A stretch of DNA of 64,000 nucleotides from Candidatus Electrothrix communis (GTDB taxonomy: Bacteria; Desulfobacterota; Desulfobulbia; Desulfobulbales; Desulfobulbaceae), in assembly GCA_030644725.1 (NCBI GenBank), contig CP130629.1, positions 4,045,501 to 4,109,500 on the forward strand, written 5' to 3'. The notes under the pieces were generated by a model that saw nothing but the letters and a program-made list of their open reading frames with translations, searched no databases and was not told the DNA's origin. A program made the translations under genes and the position numbers. Of the stretch, positions 45,473 to 52,936 are shown piece by piece. The number at the start of each line of letters is the position of its first letter. Within the stretch, counting starts at the first letter, position 1.

Positions 45473-47197
45473 ATGAAACGACGAGTTCTCTACAGCGAAG
45501 CCCATTATCCGACCATTGTCCGCAATAAAGGCTATTTTGTCGATAAAACCCAGTATGTCCAGCGCCTGGAAAGCGTGGCCAACCCGGTCTTTCTCCGCCC
45601 AAGGCGTTTCGGTAAAACCCTGCTCTGTTCCATCCTCCGCCATTATTACGACCTGAACTGCGCTGACGAATTCGAGGAGCTGTTCGGGCACACCTGGATA
45701 GGGCAAAATCCCACAGGCAACCAGAACAGCTGCATCATCCTGTCCCTGAATTTTTCTCTGATTGAGCTGGCCAAGGATGTCGAGAAGATTGAAGAGAATT
45801 TTAGACGCTATTGCAATATCATGCTGGCTTCCCTGGGGAGTCAGTATACAACGTTGCTGGGCGACATGCCGAAGGTCGACGGTGAGCGCTCAGCCACAGA
45901 AAACCTGGTCGGGCTGCTGCAATATATCTATGCTCAGCAACTGCCGCCCCTGTATATCATCATCGACGAGTACGATAATTTCGCCAATCAGCTGGTGGTC
46001 TCCCACCAGGACCGGCTCTACCGGGAACTGACGGCGGATGACGGCTTTATGAAGACCTTTTTCAAGGCCATGAAAGCAGGTCGGGAAAATAGCACCATCC
46101 GCAATGTCTTCATCACCGGGGTCCTGCCCATCACTATGGATGATATGGCATCCGGTTTTAATGTGGCGAATTTTCTCACCCTGCACCCCAGGTTCGAGCA
46201 CATGCTGGGCTTCACCCAGAAGGAAATAGACGAGCTGCTGGATGCGGTCTACCAAGATTACGGGATTGATCCGGCTACTCGTCAGGAAGTCGGGGCGGTG
46301 GTTAAAAATCACTATAACGGCTACTCCTTTGTTACGCCCAGCGGAGAGGGAGTGTATAACTCCACCTCGGTGATGTATTTCCTCAACTGGTTTCAGGACT
46401 ACAAAACCATGCCCAAGCACCTGACCGACCTGAACCTGAAGACCGATATCTCCTGGGTCCGTCGCCTGACCGCCTCCAACCCCCAGCTGACCGAGGAGTT
46501 TGTCAATCGTCTGGCTGTCCACGGCACCATCCGTTACGATGATGTCATGCTGATGGAGAAATTCAACATGCATCAGTTCTTTGAAAAGGGCTTCTTCCCG
46601 ATCTCTTTTTTCTACCTGGGCATGCTGACCCGAAAAGACGAGTACTTTCTCCAACTGCCCAACCTGAATATGCGGCGAATCTTTACCGAGTATTTCAACG
46701 AGCTCCACCGGATCGACGTCTCCACCCGCTACACCGAGTTTATGCAGGCCTTTTCCAATAAACCGGAGCTGGAGCCCCTCTTTGCTGGTTACTGGCAGGA
46801 GTATGTTTCCCAGCTGCCCGAGGCAATTTTTCAGCAGGTGAACGAGAACTTCTACCGCACCACCTTTTACGAGCTGTGCAGTCGTTATCTCTCGCGCTGG
46901 TTCACCTGGCATGTGGAGCGTTCCTACCCTCAGGGGCGCAGTGACCTGGAGTTTGTGGGCAAGTATAACGAGATCTACGCAGGCCTGCGCTGGGTGATTG
47001 AATTCAAGTATTTTTCCAATGCTGAATTCAGTAAATTCAAAACCAGTATTGCGGATTTTCAGCTCCGGCCCCAGGATACGGAACAGATCGCTGGCTATGC
47101 CGACGGTCTGCGCCAGGAATACCCAGAGGCGCGGATTGCCCTATTTGTGATTTACTGCTTTGGTAATCAGGGCTTTCGGGTTATTGAGGTGCGTTGA
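45473..47197 (+). CDS. AAA-ATPase-like/PD-(D/E)XK nuclease fusion protein, second subtype
   Basis: A 574-residue relative of the protein at 42671 with low similarity. The AAA part has YFVDKTQYVQRLE, Walker A variant LRPRRFGKTLL (44-49) and Walker B LYIIIDEYDNFANQ (about 160). The C-terminal PD-(D/E)XK part (about 490-525) reads RSDLEFVGKYNEIYAGLRW followed by VIEFKYF, with Asp, Glu and Lys in place. Complete and without frameshift. It stands just beyond the leader of CRISPR array 2, on the opposite strand to that array; cas6 follows 106 bp downstream on the same strand. Confidence 0.85.
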   Translation: MKRRVLYSEAHYPTIVRNKGYFVDKTQYVQRLESVANPVFLRPRRFGKTLLCSILRHYYDLNCADEFEELFGHTWIGQNPTGNQNSCIILSLNFSLIELAKDVEKIEENFRRYCNIMLASLGSQYTTLLGDMPKVDGERSATENLVGLLQYIYAQQLPPLYIIIDEYDNFANQLVVSHQDRLYRELTADDGFMKTFFKAMKAGRENSTIRNVFITGVLPITMDDMASGFNVANFLTLHPRFEHMLGFTQKEIDELLDAVYQDYGIDPATRQEVGAVVKNHYNGYSFVTPSGEGVYNSTSVMYFLNWFQDYKTMPKHLTDLNLKTDISWVRRLTASNPQLTEEFVNRLAVHGTIRYDDVMLMEKFNMHQFFEKGFFPISFFYLGMLTRKDEYFLQLPNLNMRRIFTEYFNELHRIDVSTRYTEFMQAFSNKPELEPLFAGYWQEYVSQLPEAIFQQVNENFYRTTFYELCSRYLSRWFTWHVERSYPQGRSDLEFVGKYNEIYAGLRWVIEFKYFSNAEFSKFKTSIADFQLRPQDTEQIAGYADGLRQEYPEARIALFVIYCFGNQGFRVIEVR

Positions 47198-47201
47198 TGA
47201 C

Positions 47202-47279
47202 TGTAGGGGCGAACCCCTGTGTTCGCCCTGTATGACCACCCGATATTTCGGGCAGGCACAGGGACCTGCCCCTACCGTT
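47202..47279. repeat. Dispersed GTAGGGGC hairpin repeat, double copy
   Basis: GTAGGGGCGAACCCCTGTG...TTCGCCC followed by CGGGCAGGCACAGGGACC and TGCCCCTAC, filling the gap before cas6. Confidence 0.8.
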
Positions 47280-47303
47280 CTGCACACCTCAAAAATATCT
47301 CCT

Positions 47304-48242
47304 ATGCAACCTTGCACACCCCATCTCATCCTTGCCGAATACCGCTTCACCTTTGCGGCCCGTGATTCTCTGACCCTGCCGGTCTTTTCCGACCCGCTCC
47401 GCCGCAGTGTGTTCGGGCTGGCCCTGCACCAGCAGAGCTGTATTGCCCCGAATGCTGACTGTGCCAACTGCATGCTTCGCCATCAATGCGATTTCTCCTT
47501 TTTCATCAAAGGCCCCAGGCCACCGGAGGCGGAGATCATGCGTAAGGTGGGCACGGTGCCGCTCCCCCATATCTTTCACAGCGACCAATGCGGCGAGGCG
47601 AGCATTTTGCCGGGTGGACAATTCACCCACGGGCTGGTGCTGGCCGGGGCTGCCTGTAAACGTCTGCCTGCGGTGATTCGGGCTATGGAACAATCCGGGC
47701 GATTGGGGTTTGGCTCGAACCGGGCAAAGGCGGAGTTGGTCCAGGTCAGTCAGCTGGTGCCTGGTGGTCAGCGGCTGATCTGGGATAAGCAGGGCGAGGT
47801 TCAGGACAGTATTATGGAGCAAGCTCCGATGCCGCCTGCGCCCGCAGCTCTGCGGCTGCACTTCCTCACCCCCTACCTGCCCTCGGACAAGTCCTTCCGT
47901 CCGGAGACCCTTGATATCAGCCGGTTGCTCATGGCTGTGATCCGGCGCGTTTCTCTGCTTCAGTATTTCTATATGGGCTGTCCGTTGGAGGCCGACTTCC
48001 GGGCACTCAAGGACTGCGCGGCTCAGTCCGAAGTCATGAATATTTCTCTGCGGTCGCATACCACCATCTGGTGGTCAGCGCGACAGGGGAGGGAGGTGGA
48101 GTTTAGGGGGTTTTTGGGAACAGTGGATTTCGCGCCCAAGGACCCGGAGCTGTTCTGGCCTTTTCTCTGGCTGGGCCAGTGGTTGCATATTGGTAAGCAG
48201 GCTAGTAAGGGGTTTGGGCGGTATCAGTTGTTGCGAAGATGA
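47304..48242 (+). CDS. cas6: CRISPR pre-crRNA processing endoribonuclease, Cas6 family
   Basis: A 312-residue RAMP protein of the PF10040 type, which cuts CRISPR transcripts inside each repeat. Visible marks: FTFAARDSLTLPVFSDPLRR and FGLALHQQ at the N-terminus, a Cys cluster CANCMLRHQC, GQFTHGLVLAG, GLGFGSNRA-like GRLGFGSNRAKAEL, and the closing Gly-rich loop HIGKQASKGFGRYQLL. His residues suitable for catalysis exist but I cannot name the right one. The ATG at 47304 is preferred, since the in-frame part before it is a dispersed repeat. It lies 8 kb from the cmr operon and on the opposite strand; it presumably serves all three arrays. Confidence 0.85.
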   Translation: MQPCTPHLILAEYRFTFAARDSLTLPVFSDPLRRSVFGLALHQQSCIAPNADCANCMLRHQCDFSFFIKGPRPPEAEIMRKVGTVPLPHIFHSDQCGEASILPGGQFTHGLVLAGAACKRLPAVIRAMEQSGRLGFGSNRAKAELVQVSQLVPGGQRLIWDKQGEVQDSIMEQAPMPPAPAALRLHFLTPYLPSDKSFRPETLDISRLLMAVIRRVSLLQYFYMGCPLEADFRALKDCAAQSEVMNISLRSHTTIWWSARQGREVEFRGFLGTVDFAPKDPELFWPFLWLGQWLHIGKQASKGFGRYQLLRR

Positions 48243-48243
48243 T

Positions 48244-48325
48244 TTTTCGTGCTATCTTATCGAAATAATGCTGTATTGGTTTATGTTGATCAGATAGTTG
48301 TTTGAAACAAGGCCGCTGTCGGAAT
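48244..48325 (+). repeat. Remnant of array-3-type upstream region and leader end
   Basis: TTTTCGTGCTATCTTATCGA recurs with few changes at 59936 (upstream of array 3's leader). Then TTTGAAACAAGGCCGCTGTC matches the last 20 bp of the shared leader. The roughly 350 bp between these two parts at array 3 are missing here. Confidence 0.7.
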
Positions 48326-48364
48326 GTCGGAACACCTACCCTATGAAGAAGAGGGTATTGAGAC
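48326..48364 (+). CRISPR. Single isolated CRISPR repeat (39 bp, GAA insertion)
   Basis: GTCGGAACACCTACCCTATG followed by AAGAAGAGGGTATTGAGAC: the arrays' repeat with an extra 3 bases in the loop and an array-1-like end (ATTGAGAC). There is only one copy and no spacer. It sits behind a truncated leader and abuts a broken nuclease gene. Confidence 0.75.
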
Positions 48365-48732
48365 GGTAGAGGGATGGAATTTCTCGGTTCTCCTGAGCCT
48401 GTTCAAACTGTGCTGCAAGAAAAAACTCAGGGCCTTTTCCAAGCCCAGACTTCTGTACTCGATTTCGGCAAAGCTGATTCTGATGACCGGGTGTTTTTGC
48501 TCCCAGTCCCATTTGTCGTAGATCCAGCAATCCTCGAACAGGGATTTATTGCCGGAGAACAGCTCCTGCATGGTGCTGACCAGCAGGGATTTGCGAAGTG
48601 CCGGGGCCGGGAAAGGAAGTAATATCTGTCGTCGTCTATGAGTTTATGGATCAACTCGGTTTTGTCGACGTAGATCAGGTTGTTTGCTTTGAAGGCTGGG
48701 AAGTCCTGAATGCCTAGGCTGAGTTTTTTCAT
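48365..48732 (-). pseudogene. Broken AAA-ATPase/PD-(D/E)XK gene, close relative of 42671-44245
   Basis: The start MKKLSLGIQDFPAFKANNLI and YYFLSRPRHF match the intact gene almost residue for residue. A frameshift at the Walker A (RRFGKS lost) moves the match to another frame, MQELFSGNKSLFEDCWIYDK and SFAEIEYRSLGLEKALSFFL. An internal deletion then joins to a QFEQAQENREI-like piece, which in the intact protein lies about 50 residues later. Nothing remains after that: the CRISPR repeat at 48364 forms the boundary. No functional product is expected. Confidence 0.85.
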
Positions 48733-48839
48733 TGGGGTATTTTTGTCTTATAAAGCTCGTCTTGGAAAAACGTTGTCTTTTCGGTGTCAATTGCAATATA
48801 CTATATACAACCTATCCTTGACCACTTACAGGTGAAAAT

Positions 48840-49253
48840 ATGAGTGAACAGACCATAACACTGACCTTGCCGAGTTCCATTATTGAGCGTATACAAACAA
48901 CTGCTAAAGCGGCATCGCTCACGTCGGAGGAGGTTATTCAACAATCTGTCATGCTGTTGCTTCCTGCTTTTGAATCCGACCTTCCGCAGAAGGTTCGTTC
49001 CGAGTTGAACAGACTTTCGTTACTCAATGATATTCAACTCTGGAAAGCGGCACATTCGGTTATGAAAAATTCGCAACAGCTGCTCCTGGAAAACCTTGCA
49101 GAACTGCGAAAACGTCGTGATCTTACAGAGACCGAGCAAGCCGAACTGGACAGCCTGATGGATGAAGCCGGGCAGGTTATGCTCTGCAAGGCGGAAGCAC
49201 GTCGGCTTTTGGCGCAACGGGGGCATCGGTTTTTTGAGGCTGTTGAGCATTGA
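48840..49253 (+). CDS. Small helical protein with RHH-like N-terminus, partner of an HNH gene
   Basis: A 137-residue protein I do not recognise as a named family. Residues 3-35 (ITLTLPSSIIERIQTTAKAA) look like a ribbon-helix-helix strand and helix, as in CopG-type antitoxins; the rest is Leu/Glu/Arg-rich helix. Its stop codon overlaps the ATG of an HNH nuclease gene (TGATG). The size, coupling and DNA-binding look suggest an antitoxin-like partner. Inference. Confidence 0.6.
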   Translation: MSEQTITLTLPSSIIERIQTTAKAASLTSEEVIQQSVMLLLPAFESDLPQKVRSELNRLSLLNDIQLWKAAHSVMKNSQQLLLENLAELRKRRDLTETEQAELDSLMDEAGQVMLCKAEARRLLAQRGHRFFEAVEH

Positions 49254-49669
49254 TGGGTGTATCGTCTGAATTACGAAGCCTGCTTGACAAACGGGATACA
49301 AAACAGTGTCAATATTGTTTGACGACTGAGGATAACTGTGGCCTCAGGATGCATGTTGATCACATTATACCCGAATCTGCCGGAGGCGGTACAGTTGCTG
49401 ACAACGTATGCTTGGCCTGCTTTTCCTGTAATGTTTATAAAGGAGCAAGGCAGGTCTGGAATGACCCGGCAACTCAGGAAGCTGTTTCCTTGTTTCATCC
49501 TCTTTGGCAGGATTGGAGCGAGCATTTCACTTGGGATGAAAGCGGGACACAGATTGTCGGGTTGACCTCCTGCGGGCGGGCGACAATAGACGCTTTGAAG
49601 ATGAACAATCCCACGGTGGTGAATGCCCGAAGGCGTTGGGTGAGTGCGGGTTGGCATCCTCCGGGGTGA
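49253..49669 (+). CDS. HNH endonuclease
   Basis: A 138-residue HNH-family nuclease. It shows a zinc-bound HNH: CQYC (about residues 18-21), VDHIIPESAGG (His-Asp-His type core, about 36-46), DNVCLACFSCNVYKGA (Cys-x2-Cys-Asn). The C-terminal 70 residues (LFHPLWQDWSEHF...) follow the usual layout of this small HNH group. ATG 49253 overlaps the preceding stop; a TTG lies one codon earlier. Translational coupling with an RHH-like protein suggests a TA-like or defence pair. Confidence 0.8.
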   Translation: MGVSSELRSLLDKRDTKQCQYCLTTEDNCGLRMHVDHIIPESAGGGTVADNVCLACFSCNVYKGARQVWNDPATQEAVSLFHPLWQDWSEHFTWDESGTQIVGLTSCGRATIDALKMNNPTVVNARRRWVSAGWHPPG

Positions 49670-49671
49670 TT

Positions 49672-50184
49672 TTAGCGTTTCGTCTCGTTTTCGGTGAGAT
49701 CGAATTGTTCTAAGTCTTCTTTTGAACACTCAATGTACAAAGTACCGTTACCTTTACTTTCTGATATTCGATTTACCTCCTCAAGAAAGGAAGTCATGTT
49801 CGGGTACTTAATGGTAAATCGTTGCCCTTTTTCTTTCATTGGTATCATTCCTATACGGCCAAGGACTTCTTGTCTTGAAAAATCTTCCCTGCGAATTTTG
49901 CCGGGGATTTTAATTTCTCCTGAATCATGCTTCAAGACTACTGAAATTTTTTCATTTTGTCGGGCAATATTCCTTTCATTTTGCCGAGCATTATTTTTCT
50001 TCAGCAAGACATCAATTAGAGACTCTATAACAATAACATAAAGGCAGCCGGATGCGAGGTTAAGCAGGATAGCCTTGGCTGTATCTGCTGTCACACAATG
50101 TCCGATCAATCCGAGGATCAGTGCCAGTGAAGTAAGAGCGATATACAGCCTTACTTTGTAGGATTGTAATAATTTCTTGTCCAT
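49672..50184 (-). CDS. Membrane protein of unknown function downstream of cmr6
   Basis: A 170-residue protein with two hydrophobic segments (about 10-30 and 37-58, LYIALTSLALILGLIGHCV and ILLNLASGCLYVIVIESLID) followed by a charged helical linker with a repeated ARQNE motif and a soluble C-terminal domain (about 85-160). I do not recognise the family. It shares the strand of the cmr operon but is 111 bp away behind a palindromic repeat. Membrane proteins are among known partners of type III systems; that link is speculative here. Confidence 0.5.
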   Translation of the reverse strand: MDKKLLQSYKVRLYIALTSLALILGLIGHCVTADTAKAILLNLASGCLYVIVIESLIDVLLKKNNARQNERNIARQNEKISVVLKHDSGEIKIPGKIRREDFSRQEVLGRIGMIPMKEKGQRFTIKYPNMTSFLEEVNRISESKGNGTLYIECSKEDLEQFDLTENETKR

Positions 50185-50236
50185 CTCCGCTCCTTTTTTC
50201 GCGATACATCGTGTTGATGGTGGAGTATTGGTTAGA

Positions 50237-50292
50237 CTGCTTCCCAGGGTGTTACCCTTGGCTGTTTAAATATAATCCCTTTGGGATAGCCG
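50237..50292. repeat. Palindromic repeat relic between cmr6 and the membrane protein gene
   Basis: CCCAGGGTGTTACCCTTGGC followed by TAATCCCTTTGGGATAGCC: related to the compound repeats at 40825 and 44445. It might also act as a terminator-like structure behind the cmr operon. Confidence 0.55.
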
Positions 50293-50295
50293 AGG

Positions 50296-51528
50296 TTACT
50301 CGTCGTCCTCTGCTGCCAGCAACCTCTTTGCATTGTCCAGCTTTTTCTTCCGGTTTTTCTTGAGCAACAAAGGAAACGAGCGCTCAATGCTCTCAAGTGC
50401 CTCTCGTTTGTCTGTATTACCTGCCAGGTGCCACTCATTGTGTTTCAGTATTCTATTCACCTGTCCCTGAATGCCACTCTGGATTTCCTTTGCTGCTGTT
50501 CCCAGCTTGTTGGAAAGATTATCATGTTGATCCAGCAAGGTGTTTAGCTCATGAATAAGAAGTTTTTCCAGAGTCAGACTGGCAAGCCATTTAGTTTTTT
50601 CTTCGGCGGCAATCTTTTCCTGTCTCTTTTTATCTTCAGCAGCCCGCTGCGCCTCTTCCTCTGCCTTTTGAGTGGCGACTCTCTCCCGTTCCACCTCTTC
50701 CAGCGCTTCTCTTTTCTTTTTTTGCGCCGCTTCCTCCACAAAATACCCATACCCAGCAGCAACCTTGCCGCCGATCCCGTCCGCTTCCAGGGCAAGGGTA
50801 AGAAATTTGCGCCCCAGTTCCGCCCACTGCGGCACTCCTTCGACCACAAAATAAAAACTGCCCTGCACAGCCAGCTGCTGGTTGGGATTGGGTGATTCCA
50901 TATCAGGATGGGGAGCATCTTTTTTGCCCTGGTTCTTATAGTATTCCACCGCATGAACCGTGACGATCTCCGGGACATAGGGTTTGTCCTCGCTGCCGCC
51001 CTCTTCGCCTTTTGGAATCCACCAGGCATCGTGGAAGATTAGGTAGCCGGTATCGGCTTCGATATCGGGATTTTTTGGATCATTGCAATCCGGCCCAAAC
51101 AGGATATTAACGACCCCCTGATTCATACCGTATTCGCCCTTGTCGGCATATTTCTTTGCCTTGGCGCGAGCCAGACCTTTGAGAGCCGAGCCGGGGATAT
51201 ACGGTATCCCGTAGACCGGGTGGCGGCAGACCTGGGTTTCCAGCACATGGGCCATGCCTAGCCCGATGAACAGGCGGGTGCCGTCAAGTTGACCGAACCA
51301 GCCAGCGAAACTTGCTTTATTGGATGTCTCCCTAATCCACCGCCTATAAGCATCCCTGTAAATTTGAGAAACCGGTATGTCGCAGACGGCTTTGATATGG
51401 CTGGCGATGTCTTCGCCCCGTTTGCCGCTGTCAATTTTCCACTCCTGAAATCCCTTATCAAAAAATAGGCCGGGATTATCCCATCCTGTTGGGGGAAGTT
51501 TTTTTCGTTTCATCGTGATCGATGTCAT
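50296..51528 (-). CDS. cmr6: Type III-B RAMP protein Cmr6, with long charged C-terminal extension
   Basis: A 410-residue subunit capping the 3' side of the Cmr backbone. RAMP marks: FIGLGMAHVLETQVCRHPVY, the IPGSALKGLARAKAKKY helix, LIFHDAWW and the Gly-rich loop DGIGGKVAAGYGYF (about 260). After that Gly loop come about 140 residues of Glu/Lys/Arg-rich coiled coil and helix (EALEEVERERVATQKAEEEA), not part of the usual Cmr6 core of 250-300 residues. Start ATG overlaps the cmr5 stop by 4 bp. Last gene of the cmr operon. Confidence 0.88.
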   Translation of the reverse strand: MTSITMKRKKLPPTGWDNPGLFFDKGFQEWKIDSGKRGEDIASHIKAVCDIPVSQIYRDAYRRWIRETSNKASFAGWFGQLDGTRLFIGLGMAHVLETQVCRHPVYGIPYIPGSALKGLARAKAKKYADKGEYGMNQGVVNILFGPDCNDPKNPDIEADTGYLIFHDAWWIPKGEEGGSEDKPYVPEIVTVHAVEYYKNQGKKDAPHPDMESPNPNQQLAVQGSFYFVVEGVPQWAELGRKFLTLALEADGIGGKVAAGYGYFVEEAAQKKKREALEEVERERVATQKAEEEAQRAAEDKKRQEKIAAEEKTKWLASLTLEKLLIHELNTLLDQHDNLSNKLGTAAKEIQSGIQGQVNRILKHNEWHLAGNTDKREALESIERSFPLLLKKNRKKKLDNAKRLLAAEDDE

Positions 51529-51941
51529 TTTTCCCCCTCCTTTCCCTTCGTTATTTTCTCATCATCCAGCAGGCTGGCAGCAAAACGGCGATACCAGAGG
51601 GCCGCTTCCAAGCAGCGGCGAGAATAACGCATGTAGTCCTCTAGGGAGACCCCCAGAAGCTTTTCCGCTGGATCTTCTCCTTTTTCAGGTTCCAGCACCT
51701 CACAAATATGCCTGTAAAATATTGCTTCGGCGTTGTCTGCATTTTCTTTGGCATTTGCTTTCCCGGCATAAAAACCAAGGGTCTGCTGAAGGCCGTTTTG
51801 TCGTACCAGAAAGGGAAAGCGATGAGTTGCTGTGACATAGGATTTCCTCAGCTCCTCGTTCTTGCCGTTCTCGATTTTTTGCAAAATTTCTTTAACGTGT
51901 TTCAAGGCAAGCGTCGCATCTTGCTGCTGTCGTGTCTGCAT
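51525..51941 (-). CDS. cmr5: Type III-B small subunit Cmr5
   Basis: A 138-residue all-helical protein forming the inner filament of the Cmr complex along the target RNA. TRQQQDATLALKHVKEIL starts it, matching the Q-x-D/R-A N-terminal pattern of Cmr5; RKSYVTATHRFPFLVRQNGL and YRRFAASLLDDE follow. Overlaps cmr6 by 4 bp and lies 3 bp after cmr4, which settles the identity. Confidence 0.88.
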   Translation of the reverse strand: MQTRQQQDATLALKHVKEILQKIENGKNEELRKSYVTATHRFPFLVRQNGLQQTLGFYAGKANAKENADNAEAIFYRHICEVLEPEKGEDPAEKLLGVSLEDYMRYSRRCLEAALWYRRFAASLLDDEKITKGKEGEK

Positions 51942-51944
51942 GGC

Positions 51945-52913
51945 TCAGCCTCCCACCGGTCCAGGAATCCAGCGCACCCGGCCCCGCCCGACCGTGGCAT
52001 TGCCACCGATTTGCAAGGATTTCTCCGTGCCGATCTTCTCTTGAAAATGACCTATAAGTTCTTTTGCGCTTCCAGCATGCTTTTCCGAACGAGAACGGTC
52101 ACATCCGATAATGCCCCAGAGCAGGGTCTCGGCAGGCAGATTTTCTTCGTACCAGAGCTGACCATCAGCAACAGTACGGGTTCCCGGCTCTATCCTGATT
52201 CTTGCTCGTACCTCAGTGGCTGTTTCGGCGAGAAAGCTGAACACGTTATCCGGGATGATCAGGAAACGTTGGATAAAGGTGTTGCGCCACTCATCGGTAT
52301 CGACAGGGAAAACGGCTTTTGCAATGTATGCGGCAAGGTCATCGATTGTGCCTTCTCCTTTGGTCACCTGGAAGTCGAGATCTTCCAGAAAGACCTTTTT
52401 TTCTTCATCAATTTTGCTATGGCTTGTCACTAACCCCTGTTGTCCATCAGGCGGACAAAGTGGTTCCGGGAGAGGAGGTGCATCCGGCACTTGGTCAAGG
52501 TCCCGTTGATAACGCTGAAGGATAAACGGGCAGGTCACCCAGGCAAAGACCCCGTAGACCGAGCGCACCGGCAGGCAGAGCAGCTGGGCGTCCTGGATAT
52601 TCAAGGCCCCGGCAAAACCGCTGCCTTCTTTTCCTGCTTCAACATTCTTGGCATCCGGCCCGAACAAAGTTAACCAGCATTCTTCAGCTGATCGATCTTG
52701 TCCATGTTCATCTTTACAAGGTTGGAGGTCGTCCGTTCCGGGATTTGAAGGATTCAACTCCTCCCGTAACACCCCCTTAATCCCGCTACCCGGCACAATG
52801 GGCAGGCCAGTGGATTTTTCACGGGCAATGGGCAGGTCCACCACCCCGACACCCTGGCCGGTTCCCGCATGGAGGGCGGTTAATGCGTGAATATAGTAAC
52901 ACATCGTTTCCAT
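51945..52913 (-). CDS. cmr4: Type III-B backbone RAMP protein Cmr4 (target-RNA nuclease)
   Basis: A 322-residue backbone subunit that cuts target RNA at 6-nt intervals. ALTALHAGTGQGVGVVDLPI holds Asp26, at the position shown to be catalytic in Pyrococcus Cmr4. LPIVPGSGIKGVLREEL is the RAMP Gly-loop/helix, and QIGGNATVGRGRVRW is the C-terminal Gly loop. All expected features are intact. Fourth gene of the operon, 23 bp after cmr3. Confidence 0.93.
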   Translation of the reverse strand: METMCYYIHALTALHAGTGQGVGVVDLPIAREKSTGLPIVPGSGIKGVLREELNPSNPGTDDLQPCKDEHGQDRSAEECWLTLFGPDAKNVEAGKEGSGFAGALNIQDAQLLCLPVRSVYGVFAWVTCPFILQRYQRDLDQVPDAPPLPEPLCPPDGQQGLVTSHSKIDEEKKVFLEDLDFQVTKGEGTIDDLAAYIAKAVFPVDTDEWRNTFIQRFLIIPDNVFSFLAETATEVRARIRIEPGTRTVADGQLWYEENLPAETLLWGIIGCDRSRSEKHAGSAKELIGHFQEKIGTEKSLQIGGNATVGRGRVRWIPGPVGG

Positions 52914-52936
52914 AGTATTATCTCCTGTGCGGTTTG

